The notes under the pieces are model-generated. The model did no database searches. It was not told the origin of the DNA and saw nothing but the letters and a program-made list of their open reading frames with translations. Positions 1 through 9,836 of a DNA stretch of 64,000 bases are shown here, one piece after another (position 1 is the first letter of the stretch; each line of letters starts with the position of its first letter). The DNA is from Nothophaeocryptopus gaeumannii (lineage: Eukaryota; Ascomycota; Dothideomycetes; Mycosphaerellales; Mycosphaerellaceae): contig JASISA010000025.1 of NCBI GenBank assembly GCA_031771865.1, forward strand, positions 2,480,001 to 2,544,000, written 5' to 3'. The position numbers and the translations under genes were made by a program.

Positions 1-2
1 AT

Positions 3-3000
3 CTACCCTCCTCGACAACGGTGAGGATATCGACAACGCAATCAACGTCGACATCGAGTGCCAGCACGACAGTCATTTCAGAGACGACATCCTCCTCATC
101 GACAACCGAATATGCGAGCGAAACAGTTCCGCCTGCGTCGAACAGCAGTAGCACAGAGGCAGGATCGGCCCCGAGCACGAGCGAAGTCTCAACAGTATCG
201 TTCAATCCAACCGTGACTTCTTCTGAATCAGCCCCGGTGTTCACCTATGCCCCGTTGTCAAATTCGTCCAACAGCAGCGATGAGGAGCCAACACCTTCGT
301 TCTCGTACGAGCCCACCTCGTCATTGTTGGCGAACGATAGCTCCATATTCGCTCCAGGCACCGCTGGTACAGCACCGTTACGAACCTCTGAGCCTTCTCC
401 AATATCCACAAACAGCACACTGAGTCGACTTGTTGGAACAGCACCTTTTGGGCAGCCTTTGTCAGGAAGCAATGGACCGACAGCGCCTTACCCAGGCTCA
501 GCGCTGACAAGGCAACCGCCAGCAGGCAGTAACGGCCCGACGGTCTACTACGGTTCAGGCACACGGCCTTCACTGAGCCCACCTCTGCCTACGAACGCGA
601 CTTGCTCGGGAGCGACATTAAACGTCCTCAATGCGTCTCTGGATTACTGGTACCCCCAGACCTATACTCAAGTCGAATCGACTTTCTGGATACAATCCAA
701 CGGCAATGCGAGCTCAACGGTATGGACGCTATTACCAGCTACCACCACACTCAACGTCACCTCTGCCTTAGCGGACCCAACATGTATCTCAGCCACGGCT
801 TACAATACGCAGTGGTCGGAGTATGCGCTCGAGTATACATGTTGGAGTACTCCAACGCCTGTAGCAGCTGCAACGACTACGGTTGAGCAGACGGCGTTCA
901 AGCCAATCAACCAGACAAGCTCTACTGGATCGATTCCGGATGTTGTTACTACGCCAACCCCTGCAGCCGCCACGGTGGGCAACAATTCGAGTAACACATA
1001 CAAGGTCGGTACTGCATTTGTGCATTTCTCACAATACGAGATTGTCAGCAAAAAGCCAGCTCGTCGACGAGATGGCGCTTCTGGTTGCATCGAGACCACG
1101 CAAATCTACAACCTGTCTGAACCCGCGAGTTTCGAGTACGAGGATGATGACCCGCAGCCCAGTCTGCTCACCAAGGGCAAGCTGCGGGCTGCGGTGCTTG
1201 AAGCTCTGGACGACTCCGGCGCTTCAGTCGCATCGCTATCCAGTGTATCACTTGGTACCTTCGCCGCCACGCCGACTGTTGTCGTCCTCGTTGAAAAGGT
1301 CGTAGTCGCTGCTGGAGTTCTTACTGCTGAAGTCGCATCATCCGAGACTGGACTTGAGACACCGTCGGCGACTCTGCCGTCCGGCCTTTCAATCCAGCAC
1401 ACTTCACCAACTCAGGCTGGAACGACCTGGGTGTCTCTCGCACCGCGCGTCGAGTCATCTGACCCAATATTAATGGTTCCAACAAGGACGAAAACCACTC
1501 AACCCCCTCTTACAGCGGCGACCGGCGGTGCAACAGATACTCCGCAGGGAGAGCAGACTACTGTTCCATTCGTTGCGCATCAAGGAAGTAGCGACATTAC
1601 TCTGGAAATTCCTGTCGCCAAAACAGACACGAATCAAGTCATTACTGCCACATTCAGCGGCAGCGTTGTCACCGCCACTAGGGTAGCAGGTGGTAATGGT
1701 GGTTCGGGAGGTGGCGACGTTGGACGGGTGATCTCTGCGATTAATGGTGCTGCTCAGCCCACGAATGCAGCTCAGGTGCTTAGCAATGCTGAAGCGACGT
1801 TTCCACACAACGACCCTACCGCCAGTGCCATCGCTGCCGGAATTGGAGGGAGTGGAGGAGGCAATTTCGTGAATGTGCCTGCTTCTGGGTCCAACTCCGG
1901 CTCGGGCTCAAACAGTGGTTCTGGCGGTGGTTCTGGCGATGGTCCTAGCGGTGGCTCCGGCGGTGGCTCTGGGTCAGGCAGTGGATCGAACTCGGGCTCA
2001 GTATCAGGGAGCAGCAGTCCAGTACTCACTATTGGCAGCTCTGTCTTTACTGCAACGCGACAGGCAGGAGGGCTGGTCATTGGCGGACAGACTGCGACTG
2101 CTGGTGGCCAGGCCATTGTCATCCAAGGAACACCGGTCTCCTTAGGCCCCGGTGCCACCAACGTGGTCATCGGTGGCTCGATAGTCAACATTGGTGCAGC
2201 TTCCAATCCTGGCGGTGGAGCCAATATTCCAGTCCTAACTGTTGGGTCACAAGTCTTCACGGCGAATGCCGCCACACAATTCAACATTGGCGGATCAGTG
2301 CTCACACCCGGCGGCCAAGTCATTGTAGCAGGCAGCACGATCAGCTTGGAACCAGGGGCTACCAAAGTAGTTGTCAATGGCAAGGCTGTGGATTTGTCTC
2401 CGGCTACAATCACACTTGCACCACTGCTTACGATCGGTGGGACTGTCTATCAACCAAACGCTGGATCGACCTACAACATTGGGTCGCAGCTTCTCACTCC
2501 AGGCGGCAAGATCGTCGTGTCAGGGACAACGATCTCTCTGCCTGCTGACGGGTCAAACGTCGTTGTTAATGGCCTTGCGCAGCCTGCTGGAGGTGCAAAT
2601 GGAAACAACTACGCCACGATCACGGCACCTCCAGCACTCACTATAGATGGTAGTGTTGTCTCACCAAACGGAGGCACTTCTTATGTCATCTCGGGTCAGA
2701 CATTGACCCCAGGAGGCGCTATCACATTCAATGGACCCAATGGGCTAGAGACCGTGTCTTTGAACGCCGCGGCGAACGAGGTCATCGACAACGAGAATGG
2801 ACATACTACGACCTCTTACATTGGATTCGTCGGCGCTGCAGCGGGAGGCGCTCCTCTGTTGACAATTGACGGGACCGTCTATACAGCAGAGACATACAAC
2901 GCTGGCTCCGGAGCTACGTACGTGATTGACGGAGAGACTCTCACGCCAGGTGGGACAATCACGATAGATGGTCCTCGCGGCTCAGAGACGATCTCGCTTC

Positions 3001-3515
3001 TGCCAGGAGGTACCGCTCTGCTGATCGGCTCTGACGGTCATACAACGACATCGAGCATCGGCGAAGCGTACGGTGTTTCGCCGACAGCCGCACCAATTCT
3101 GACCATTGGCGAGGAGACCTTCACGGCAATCAACAACGGAGCTACCTATATAATCGACGGGCACACCCTAACACCAGGGGATGTTGAGACCGTGACGATT
3201 GATGGGCATACTTACGTCGTCACGCTATTTTCTCAGGCAACCATGCTTGAGATAGTAGAGGTTGGCTCGAATGGCAAAGCAATGACCACGCTCTTCGAGA
3301 CGTTGTTCCCGGCCACGGCAGGTGCGACTGTTACCAACACCGCTCTTGTGGACGGCGCTGCGGCAACTCAAGGTGCATCTGCATCCAGCACAGGCGCCTC
3401 GGCGACCAACTCCGACGGAGCAGAATTGTCGAGCAGCGCGACACACGTCTCAATCACACCATTGGCAGCACTGGCGATCGCATTCGGGACGCTATTTTTC
3501 GCGACCTGGTTATAG
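3..3515 (+). CDS. GPI-anchored Ser/Thr-rich cell-surface protein with tandem repeats (5' partial)
   Basis: The frame is open through the left window edge and its first in-window candidate start is a GTG, so the true start and any signal peptide lie outside. The first ~200 residues are Ser/Thr-rich, as in heavily O-glycosylated wall proteins. A less biased block with Trp, Tyr and Cys follows (about 200-300), then a Gly/Ser linker (about nt 1885-2010). Next come six diverged repeats of 55-70 residues built on the pattern 'LTIGG..Y.I.G.TLTPGG.I' followed by 'ISL.PG...VV..G'. The extreme C-terminus is a hydrophobic stretch (ITPLAALAIAFGTLFFATWL) preceded by small residues, a typical GPI-attachment signal. 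Predicted location is plasma membrane or cell wall. No enzymatic motif was seen and the function is unknown; an adhesin or structural wall role is an inference. Confidence 0.85.
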   Translation, partial: LPSSTTVRISTTQSTSTSSASTTVISETTSSSSTTEYASETVPPASNSSSTEAGSAPSTSEVSTVSFNPTVTSSESAPVFTYAPLSNSSNSSDEEPTPSFSYEPTSSLLANDSSIFAPGTAGTAPLRTSEPSPISTNSTLSRLVGTAPFGQPLSGSNGPTAPYPGSALTRQPPAGSNGPTVYYGSGTRPSLSPPLPTNATCSGATLNVLNASLDYWYPQTYTQVESTFWIQSNGNASSTVWTLLPATTTLNVTSALADPTCISATAYNTQWSEYALEYTCWSTPTPVAAATTTVEQTAFKPINQTSSTGSIPDVVTTPTPAAATVGNNSSNTYKVGTAFVHFSQYEIVSKKPARRRDGASGCIETTQIYNLSEPASFEYEDDDPQPSLLTKGKLRAAVLEALDDSGASVASLSSVSLGTFAATPTVVVLVEKVVVAAGVLTAEVASSETGLETPSATLPSGLSIQHTSPTQAGTTWVSLAPRVESSDPILMVPTRTKTTQPPLTAATGGATDTPQGEQTTVPFVAHQGSSDITLEIPVAKTDTNQVITATFSGSVVTATRVAGGNGGSGGGDVGRVISAINGAAQPTNAAQVLSNAEATFPHNDPTASAIAAGIGGSGGGNFVNVPASGSNSGSGSNSGSGGGSGDGPSGGSGGGSGSGSGSNSGSVSGSSSPVLTIGSSVFTATRQAGGLVIGGQTATAGGQAIVIQGTPVSLGPGATNVVIGGSIVNIGAASNPGGGANIPVLTVGSQVFTANAATQFNIGGSVLTPGGQVIVAGSTISLEPGATKVVVNGKAVDLSPATITLAPLLTIGGTVYQPNAGSTYNIGSQLLTPGGKIVVSGTTISLPADGSNVVVNGLAQPAGGANGNNYATITAPPALTIDGSVVSPNGGTSYVISGQTLTPGGAITFNGPNGLETVSLNAAANEVIDNENGHTTTSYIGFVGAAAGGAPLLTIDGTVYTAETYNAGSGATYVIDGETLTPGGTITIDGPRGSETISLLPGGTALLIGSDGHTTTSSIGEAYGVSPTAAPILTIGEETFTAINNGATYIIDGHTLTPGDVETVTIDGHTYVVTLFSQATMLEIVEVGSNGKAMTTLFETLFPATAGATVTNTALVDGAAATQGASASSTGASATNSDGAELSSSATHVSITPLAALAIAFGTLFFATWL
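2019..3290 (+). repeat. six protein-level tandem repeats inside the surface protein gene
   Basis: Each unit opens with P-x-L-T-I/V-G/D and contains T-P-G-G and I-S-L-x-P-G signatures. Units start near nt 2019, 2229, 2421, 2631, 2853 and 3093. The first three are about 55-65 residues. The later three carry an added segment with 'GHTTTS.IG' between units, suggesting that a longer version duplicated separately. DNA identity between units is modest, so the array is old rather than a recent expansion. Confidence 0.75.
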
Positions 3516-4234
3516 ATGAGACTGAGTATGAATCACGACATGAAGAAGCAAACATAATGTATTATACAACTAATGACGAGGAAATCGACCAACAGAACGA
3601 GATCTCTGGACACGGCCGGGAGAAGAACAAAGTATCACTAGCGACGGCGTTTGAAATGGGTTTCAATGGTTTGCGGGTAGTGGAACGATATATGCAATAC
3701 AACAACGGGATAGGGGATTGGTAGCGAGGGGTGGACGGGACAGAGTGGATTGTGGGAGCATGGTGAAAATCCTTTGCTGCGGAGGAAGGGCCGATGGGAT
3801 GGCAGGGATGGTAGGATTATTGCATTTTCATTATTCATACTCATACCCAATTTCATATGATCGCAGCAAGCTCAACAAGATATTTGACAAAACCGTCCGT
3901 GTCAATTTCAGTGCCGCTCTCAAGTGCTATTTTCTACTACTCGACTCCCAATGCTATGTCACTTTGTCGTCGCATGAGTCATGTCTATGGCTTTGACCGA
4001 ACACAACACCCTCTCTCTCTCCTTCTTCATAACCTACCAGTCACACCCCTTGCCATCCATCCCACCACTTCAATCACTTCTCTATCCACCTCCTCCATGC
4101 GACACCCAAAGCAGTACCAACAATCACCCCCATCATAAATCCATACCGAATCTGTCTTCTCCTTATCGCAAGTCACTCGTGAAGTTTCCCGTTGATAGCC
4201 ACTGCTTCATTGTACTGTTTATTAAACATTCATA
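3516..4234. other. intergenic, no gene seen
   Basis: This is the shared 3' region of the surface protein gene (+) and the small lysine-rich gene (-). Open frames here are short, low-complexity and pyrimidine-rich, and show no recognisable domain. Confidence 0.5.
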
Positions 4235-4648
4235 CTACTTATTTCTCCGAGCCGTTGAGCCGTCTCCCCGCGACTCCTTGTGGAGCTCTGTGTTCACGTC
4301 CAAGGCGTGCATCAACTGCTCTCTCGCCCATGATTCTTCTTCTTCTTGTGATTTTGCGAGTTGGCGACGGAGCCTCTCATTGGTGAATACCACCGGTGGA
4401 TTCTGCTTCCGCGGTGGGAGAATGGCTTTCATCTTTTGGTTTCGAGCGCTCGTCGTTTCGGGTTTGCTGGAGGAGATTATTGGGAATGCTCCTCTCTTCT
4501 TCTTCTCCTTCTTCTTCTTCTTCTCCGGAGTCGGAATGTGGAACGCGAGGCTAGGGTTCTTTGAGCCCGAGAGACCTTGGCCATGAGGTCGCAAGCCGGC
4601 AATTTCATCCAGGGTGCGTTTGTTGAGGACCGCATAGGATTCGTCCAT
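4235..4648 (-). CDS. small lysine-rich hypothetical protein
   Basis: 137 residues, single exon. A poly-Lys/Glu tract at about residues 43-52 is encoded by a CTT/CTC-rich stretch on the plus strand. It is followed by a basic linker and a predicted helical, charged C-terminal half (around NERLRRQLAKSQEEEESW). There is no signal peptide or membrane segment, and the basic tract could act as a nuclear localisation signal (inference). I do not recognise the family. Support is the coding-like composition with an ATG start, tandem with the downstream phosphatase gene on the same strand. The plus-strand frame over the same DNA looks like simple sequence and was not accepted. Confidence 0.5.
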   Translation of the reverse strand: MDESYAVLNKRTLDEIAGLRPHGQGLSGSKNPSLAFHIPTPEKKKKKEKKKRGAFPIISSSKPETTSARNQKMKAILPPRKQNPPVVFTNERLRRQLAKSQEEEESWAREQLMHALDVNTELHKESRGDGSTARRNK

Positions 4649-4896
4649 CTTGAGTGTGAGTCAAGTTGGAATGCCAGTTTCCCTAGTCGCTGAGAGGAAT
4701 TTGACCACGTTGGCAGTCAGTGAGTAGGCCGCGAATGTTTGCTTGCACTGAGACTGGTCGTGGCTTTTGTCTGTAAGTGGGATTATCACTTGATACTCTC
4801 CCAGCAAACACTGTCCGCCGCGAGTTCGGACGAACGTTCTATGTCTTTCTGTCTGGCCATTTGAGCTGTACATCTCCCAGCAGGCTCTACCCAAAC

Positions 4897-5628
4897 TCAC
4901 TCTTGCACAGGAAACCCAATCCCCAACAATAACGCCGGCTCCTCAATACTATGATGCGAATAGCTCAGAATCCCCACCCCACCAGGCTCCATCATCAAAT
5001 TTAACGGAGAGCTCAACTCATACCCAAGCCATCTCTTCGCAAAACACCTCGTCAAATGGCCATGCGCGACGAGAATTACGTCTTTCGGCTCGGAGTCCTT
5101 CATATGAGGAGCTTGAAATTTCCTGATTTCAGAGATGAGGGTGTCGATACGGGCTGAGACTTGAGAGGGGGACTCGCCGCCTTCGCAGCCGTCACGCCAG
5201 ATGTCCCATGGTTTGTCGGTGTCGAGACCTTTGGCCTTTCTCTTCTCCCGAGTCTGAGAGGTAAGGATGCCTTCGTATTCACTATGTAAAGTCAGCGTGG
5301 TTCGTGCATGATGGGAAGCAGGCGTAACATACCCATAATCCCACTCAGCCAGAGACTCTGAGATCTCGTAGCCATCCTTCTGGCCAGAAAGCAATTCGTA
5401 AGTCTTCTTCGCTCTCGTCCGGGGCGATGTGTAGACTTTGGCAATTTTGGCGGGATCTATGAGTTTTCCTGATCCATACATGAGAGCTCCCGTGGCCTCG
5501 ACTTGGTCTTCGCCGTGTGCGGTCAATGGGATGTCGGTCTTTCCAGTGTACTGGCCGGATTTGCTCCATTCTGTCTCGCCATGGCGGACCAGGAAGACTC
5601 GAGGGGTAGATGCGTCCTTGTCTGGCAT
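4897..5628 (-). CDS. SHB17: histidine phosphatase, SHB17-like sedoheptulose-1,7-bisphosphatase family
   Basis: Histidine phosphatase (phosphoglycerate mutase) fold. The catalytic RHG motif is at residues 15-17 (LVRHGETEW), an SPRTRAKKT phosphate-binding motif follows, and the second catalytic His is in LVAHGHLTR. One intron, 5282-5332 (51 nt; GTATGT...ACATAG), is inferred. Removing it creates the family-typical WDYGEYEG, whereas reading through inserts 17 residues that interrupt the motif. The spliced protein is 226 residues. Yeast Shb17 dephosphorylates sedoheptulose 1,7-bisphosphate and feeds carbon into ribose (riboneogenesis); cytosolic location is expected. Assignment to Shb17 rather than another member of the superfamily rests on the WDYGEYEG context and size. 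Because 51 is a multiple of three, intron retention would still give a protein. Confidence 0.85.
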   Translation of the reverse strand: MPDKDASTPRVFLVRHGETEWSKSGQYTGKTDIPLTAHGEDQVEATGALMYGSGKLIDPAKIAKVYTSPRTRAKKTYELLSGQKDGYEISESLAEWDYGYVTPASHHARTTLTLHSEYEGILTSQTREKRKAKGLDTDKPWDIWRDGCEGGESPSQVSARIDTLISEIRKFQAPHMKDSEPKDVILVAHGHLTRCFAKRWLGYELSSPLNLMMEPGGVGILSYSHHSIEEPALLLGIGFPVQE

Positions 5629-6256
5629 TTTGATATCAAGTAGTCTTCTTGAAGAATCTAGAGGGAGTGAATCAAGAGAAACGTCACTTGCCGCTGAAAC
5701 CAGAGACGAAAATTAGCCGCGATTGAGCCGGCTTTCCGAACTCAGCTTTCCCGACAACATCATCACCTTCTACCTCACCACGAATCGATAAGTTGGCCTC
5801 TGTTGAAGAGAATTTAAGAGCACTCATGTCCAACTTTCTTCGACCATGTTGATGTAGATGGCACGTCCGGCTCAGGAGTGTGAGCATGCGACGCTTCCAA
5901 TGCCGCGGCACCCATGACACAATGGCGCACAGACCAGTTGGGGACCTAACTCTCTCCGCTCTGGACCTCACTCCTCTTCCTCCACATCGACCATCTTGGA
6001 AGCAGCCATTGAAGCCCCGGAAGACTAGGATATTGTCTGGGACATGCGGCAACTCTGACTGTAACGTTGACGCGCCCTATCGAATACAGCTGCCCGAATT
6101 CTGATTGCTCGCTCGCTCCTGCCGGATGCGGTAATCTGTTTGGACGTCGAGAAAGGAAGCATTCTTCGATTGCCACTTGAAAAGAAGCAAGATATCTCTG
6201 TTCGAAGTCACGGCCATTTGGACAACACAAAGGCCGACAGCACACACTCTGCAAAC
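5629..6256. promoter_or_regulatory. divergent promoter region between the SHB17-like and MOSC genes
   Basis: The 628 bp between two head-to-head starts must contain both promoters. No clear TATA box or known operator could be assigned by eye. Open frames inside are short and unconvincing. Confidence 0.4.
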
Positions 6257-7471
6257 ATGGCCTGGCTTCAAGACTTCCTCAACAGCCTTCGGGAGCTGGT
6301 AAAGGATCCTCGCTTCTGGGATTCCGGCATCAACACATCTGGTCTCGTGTTCATCGCTGTCGTGATTGGCGTCGTCAGTATCGGCCTCTATGCCAACATG
6401 GGACAGACATCAGTTATCTCGGGACGAGACAAGCCCGGATTTGGCATTGGTGCGGGATCAGGTGTCGTTCATGATAAGGACAGACCTCCAATCCCACCGC
6501 CGAGTGAGATCACCTCTCTACGAATCTACCCTATCAAGTCATGCCGTGGCCTCGAGATTGACTCCACAAGGTTGAAGAAGTCTGGTCTTACGCTCGACAG
6601 AAACTGGATGTTCATCGGCGTGGAGGACAAGAAGTTCTTGACCATCCGTAGCGACCCCTCCATGACGCTCATCGACACCCAAATCGTCGAGGGGGAGAAC
6701 GAGTTCAACGGTGAGCAAATGCTAGAAGTCAGCATCCACGGAACAGACGGCCGCATCGTCATCCCAGCCTTCCCAACCCAAGACTGGCTCAAGAAAAACA
6801 CCACCCTCCAAATCGTTGAAATCTGGGAACAAGACACAGACGGCTGGATCTACTCTCCTCAAATCAATAAAATCTTCTGCGACTTCTTCCAAAAAGACGT
6901 CGCCCTAGTCTACAAAGGCCCCACAGATCGTATGGTCGCCATCAACGGCTCCGGCGACCTCTACGGAAAAGAAACCCCCCACCATTTCGCAGACGTAATG
7001 TCCCTCCAAGTCGCTTCAGAAGCCTCCATCAAAGACTTGAACAAACGCCTCGGCCACGCACCCGACTCTCCCGAAGCCTTGACCATTGAACGTTTCCGGC
7101 CCAACATCATCATCCGCGGCCGCGACTCCCACCCCTGGGAAGAAGATACCTGGAAACGAGTCCGCATCTCAACCTCCCTACCCTCGGAGGAAGCTTTATA
7201 CAAAATCGACCTGGACGTCGTTGCCCGATGTGCGAGATGTCAGGTTCCCAATGTTGATCCGGATACGGCGGAGAAACATCCTAAACAGCCGTGGGATACT
7301 TTGATGAAGTTCCGCAGGGTGGATCAGGGTGGGCCGGCGAAGTGGAAGCCGTGTTTTGGGATGATGTGTATTCCGAGGAACGAGGGGAAGATTGCTGTGG
7401 GTGCCAAGTTGGAGGTTTTGGAGACGACGGGGAATCATTTGTATAGTGTGAGGAGTTTTAAGGATTTGTAG
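6257..7471 (+). CDS. MOSC-domain protein (mARC / molybdenum-cofactor binding family), membrane anchored
   Basis: 404 residues from ATG 6257 (context gcaaacATGG). An in-frame extension to 6140 begins at TTG and is not the start. One hydrophobic segment (about residues 26-46, SGLVFIAVVIGVVSIGLYA) gives an N-terminal anchor. It is followed by the MOSC N-terminal beta-barrel region (LRIYPIKSCRGLEI, LDRNWMF) and the MOSC core with the R-C-x-x-P-N motif (RCARCQVPNVDPDT) near the C-terminus. Animal relatives (mARC) reduce N-hydroxylated compounds at the outer mitochondrial membrane using the molybdenum cofactor; the same substrate class here is an inference. Synonymous codon choice changes sharply near nt 7195, from C-ending to G/T-ending codons. 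Confidence 0.85.
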   Translation: MAWLQDFLNSLRELVKDPRFWDSGINTSGLVFIAVVIGVVSIGLYANMGQTSVISGRDKPGFGIGAGSGVVHDKDRPPIPPPSEITSLRIYPIKSCRGLEIDSTRLKKSGLTLDRNWMFIGVEDKKFLTIRSDPSMTLIDTQIVEGENEFNGEQMLEVSIHGTDGRIVIPAFPTQDWLKKNTTLQIVEIWEQDTDGWIYSPQINKIFCDFFQKDVALVYKGPTDRMVAINGSGDLYGKETPHHFADVMSLQVASEASIKDLNKRLGHAPDSPEALTIERFRPNIIIRGRDSHPWEEDTWKRVRISTSLPSEEALYKIDLDVVARCARCQVPNVDPDTAEKHPKQPWDTLMKFRRVDQGGPAKWKPCFGMMCIPRNEGKIAVGAKLEVLETTGNHLYSVRSFKDL

Positions 7472-7892
7472 GGACAAGAAGGGATGGTGAGGGGGTGGTG
7501 GGAGTGGTTTGGTCTGGGATCTCAGCACTATACTTGTGTGCATGGCGAGGATCTGGTGAGCGTTTCTCGGATGCGTTTCATGTTGTTGAGCAAGGCTCCA
7601 GATATAGCTAAGCGCGCAAGATGAATGCAATTTGGTGTTGTGTATGTTCATCGCTCGCTGCTCTTCCCCAGAGCGTAAAGCCTCTTACTCCTGCTATATG
7701 CAAGCAAAAGACCGCACGCCGCGCTGGAGATCAAAGCAGAGAAGCCCCTGCGCCCGTCATTCCTGCTCAGTGCCGCGGAAGCACGCGAGCAAATGTGGTG
7801 GTATCTCGTGGTTCTCATGTCCCTTCTCGTCTGGTATCCCTCGTGACCATCTATTTATTCTTCTCTTCCCTTCTGCAGTGCGAAGTGTTGGC
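7472..7892. other. convergent 3' intergenic region
   Basis: This stretch lies between the stops of the MOSC gene (+) and UBC12 (-). No gene was seen; it is presumed to hold both polyadenylation regions. Confidence 0.4.
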
Positions 7893-8503
7893 TTACTTCA
7901 TTACCCGATCAAAGGTCTCACCCTTGACACTCCCACCACCCATCGAACTCCGCACGTTCCTCTTGAACCGGTCACGGTCGCTCATCAAATCGTTCGCCGC
8001 CTCCTTATTCAGCGGGTCGCTCGCGTTCGGCTCGAGGAACAGGAATTGTAGACCCACAATGACCGCATTCAGATTCAGCACCGGCTTCCAGTCTTCTCGT
8101 AGAATGTTCAAGCAGACGTTCCCTTCGAGGTCGATGTTGGGGTGGTAGATCTTCTCTTTGCATTTGACCTTTGGCGGTTCGTGGGGGAAATTTTGGCTGA
8201 TGGCGAAGGAGAAGTTGAAGACGCCGCCTTTGTAGAGGCCTTCGTCGGGTGTGAGGGTGAGGACGAAGTTGAGGATGTCGTCGGGGTTGGGAAAGTGGGT
8301 TTTCATGGTCGAGCCGAGGGAGAGTTCTGATAGATCTGAACGTCATTCGTTTAGCGGGGAGTCGTGTGTGAGTGATTGATACGTAGGATGTGCTCACCCT
8401 TCTGGACTCGGAGTTGCGCCGCCGTGACCTTCTTCTTCTTCGATGCGCCAGCAGCAGCATCGTTCTTCTGCTGCTGCTGCTTCATGCTCCATATCTTCAG
8501 CAT
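7893..8503 (-). CDS. UBC12: NEDD8-conjugating enzyme E2, UBC12
   Basis: Two exons, 8398-8503 and 7893-8335, with a 62-nt intron (GTGAGC...TTCAG) give 182 residues, the usual length of this enzyme. The N-terminus MLKIWSMKQQQQ followed by a basic stretch and AAQLRVQKD matches the extension unique to Ubc12 that docks on the NEDD8 E1. The UBC fold shows PPKVKC, the HPN motif (YHPNIDLEGN) and the catalytic Cys in NVCLNILREDW. Ubc12 takes NEDD8/Rub1 from its E1 and transfers it to cullins, activating SCF-type ubiquitin ligases. The family assignment is firm, since the LNILREDWKPVL segment and the N-terminal tail are diagnostic. Confidence 0.97.
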
Positions 8504-8868
8504 CTTGGCGATGTTGTGCGCAGTGTGCTGTGTAGTTGGTGGACGTCGAGTTTGAGTGGGAGTTCGAGTAGGAGTTCGAGTAGTGGGGGGTTGGCGGCGG
8601 TATGCTCAGATAAGCCGATTTCGCTGGTTCAAGAGTTGCGAGGTTGATGTAGGTCTTGAAGAGGAGCTGGCTGGCGCAGAGGATGCACAGCAAGTCTTGG
8701 TCCAAGTGATGCGCGTCGGTGTCTTGAGTGAAGTGTGGTGAATGTGTGACTTTGTCTGGAAGATGGCGGCGAGGTGAAGTTTGGTGAATGGAGTTTGATG
8801 GCCTCAGGCACGTGAAATAGCATAGATTTCACGTGAAGACTGATTGTACACCTACACTCTGCCTTCCA

Positions 8869-9081
8869 TCATGCCCTGCCACCTTTGGAATTGTCACTCG
8901 ATTGGCGCAGATTGCGTCTTTCGGAATGTACGCGTTCTTGCTCCAATTGACGACGATCGCGACTGATCTGGATCTCGTTGTATGCGGCGTAAGCTTTGGC
9001 TCCGATCGTGGGACCGAAGAAGACGAGGACGCCTCCAACTACTATCCGCCGGACGGTCCTTCGTAGAGATACGCCAAACAT
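8869..9081 (-). CDS. small single-pass membrane protein, hypothetical
   Basis: 70 residues from ATG 9081. A basic N-terminus (SLRRTVRR) leads into a hydrophobic segment (about residues 12-30, IVVGGVLVFFGPTIGAKAYA) and then a highly charged helical tail rich in Arg, Gln and Glu. The topology resembles small mitochondrial inner-membrane proteins, but no family is recognised. Upstream in-frame sequence consists of translated 9-bp repeats, so the start at 9081 is preferred. Its reality rests on composition and organisation only. Confidence 0.45.
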   Translation of the reverse strand: MFGVSLRRTVRRIVVGGVLVFFGPTIGAKAYAAYNEIQISRDRRQLEQERVHSERRNLRQSSDNSKGGRA

Positions 9082-9084
9082 GAG

Positions 9085-9120
9085 GCAGGGAAGCAGGGGA
9101 AGCAGGGGAAGCAGGGGAGC
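9085..9120. repeat. 9-bp tandem repeat (gcaggggaa)x4
   Basis: Four head-to-tail copies of a 9-mer lie immediately upstream of the ATG of the small membrane protein gene, in what would be its 5' UTR or proximal promoter. On the coding strand they read as pyrimidine-rich sequence. Confidence 0.8.
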
Positions 9121-9836
9121 ACGGAAGCAGGGTCCGGTCTCTGACACATGGATTGAATGGTCAGATGTATCATGTGTGTTGCTTAGACATGGGTTTCAAT
9201 GTGGGAGTTGTAGGAAAGACGCGTTGTGTCCGTGCAACTCCGCCTCTGATTTCATCTGGATGGGACGGGACGAGGGAGCGAGCGAACCAAATTGAGCTCA
9301 ATTCAGACACACTGGTTAGACTTGCTATCCGCAGATGAGACTCGCTATCAACATGCTTCTGCCATTGCAAGTACTGGACTCTTGTCGACAGAGACTAGGA
9401 GCTAGTAGAACCTTTTCCTGGCTTAACAGTTGCTCACGTCTCTTCAGCACACCAATTTCGACTCCCATTGCCCTACTCCACAGCTCTCACCCCTGGGAGG
9501 TATCGTCCCCGACTGCAAGCACCTGGGAGACAGCACAAGCATCGTTATTATTGCCCTTGATTGGATCTATCTCATTCCGGCCAGACGTGCATCAAGCCAC
9601 AGCCGCAAATCTCTCTGCAAGACGGAGCTTTCACGGAGTGCGCGCCGAAGCCGCAATCAATTCACAGAAAGAACACCTGCGAAGGCTTCTCCAGGACGTG
9701 CGCACTTACGTCCACCTGGCCGTTCTCGAGACCGATGTGGCTGTGGTTGTCGCCGTCGCCGTCGTAGTTGCGCAGCATGCCTTTTGTGCCCCCTCAGTGG
9801 ATTTGCATGGAATAACATCGCCTTGGCGCTGCTAAT
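9121..9836. promoter_or_regulatory. upstream region of the transcription factor gene
   Basis: About 0.7 kb separates the small membrane protein gene (-) from the Zn2Cys6 regulator (+). Overlapping open frames of 165 codons occur on the plus strand but disagree in frame, show no domain and are not accepted as genes. They could act as upstream open frames in the leader. Confidence 0.35.

Noticed and set aside
1772..2413. 213-codon antisense frame in the surface-protein repeats
   Set aside because: It is a shadow of the Gly/Ser/Thr-rich coding strand, with Pro-rich composition and no independent features.
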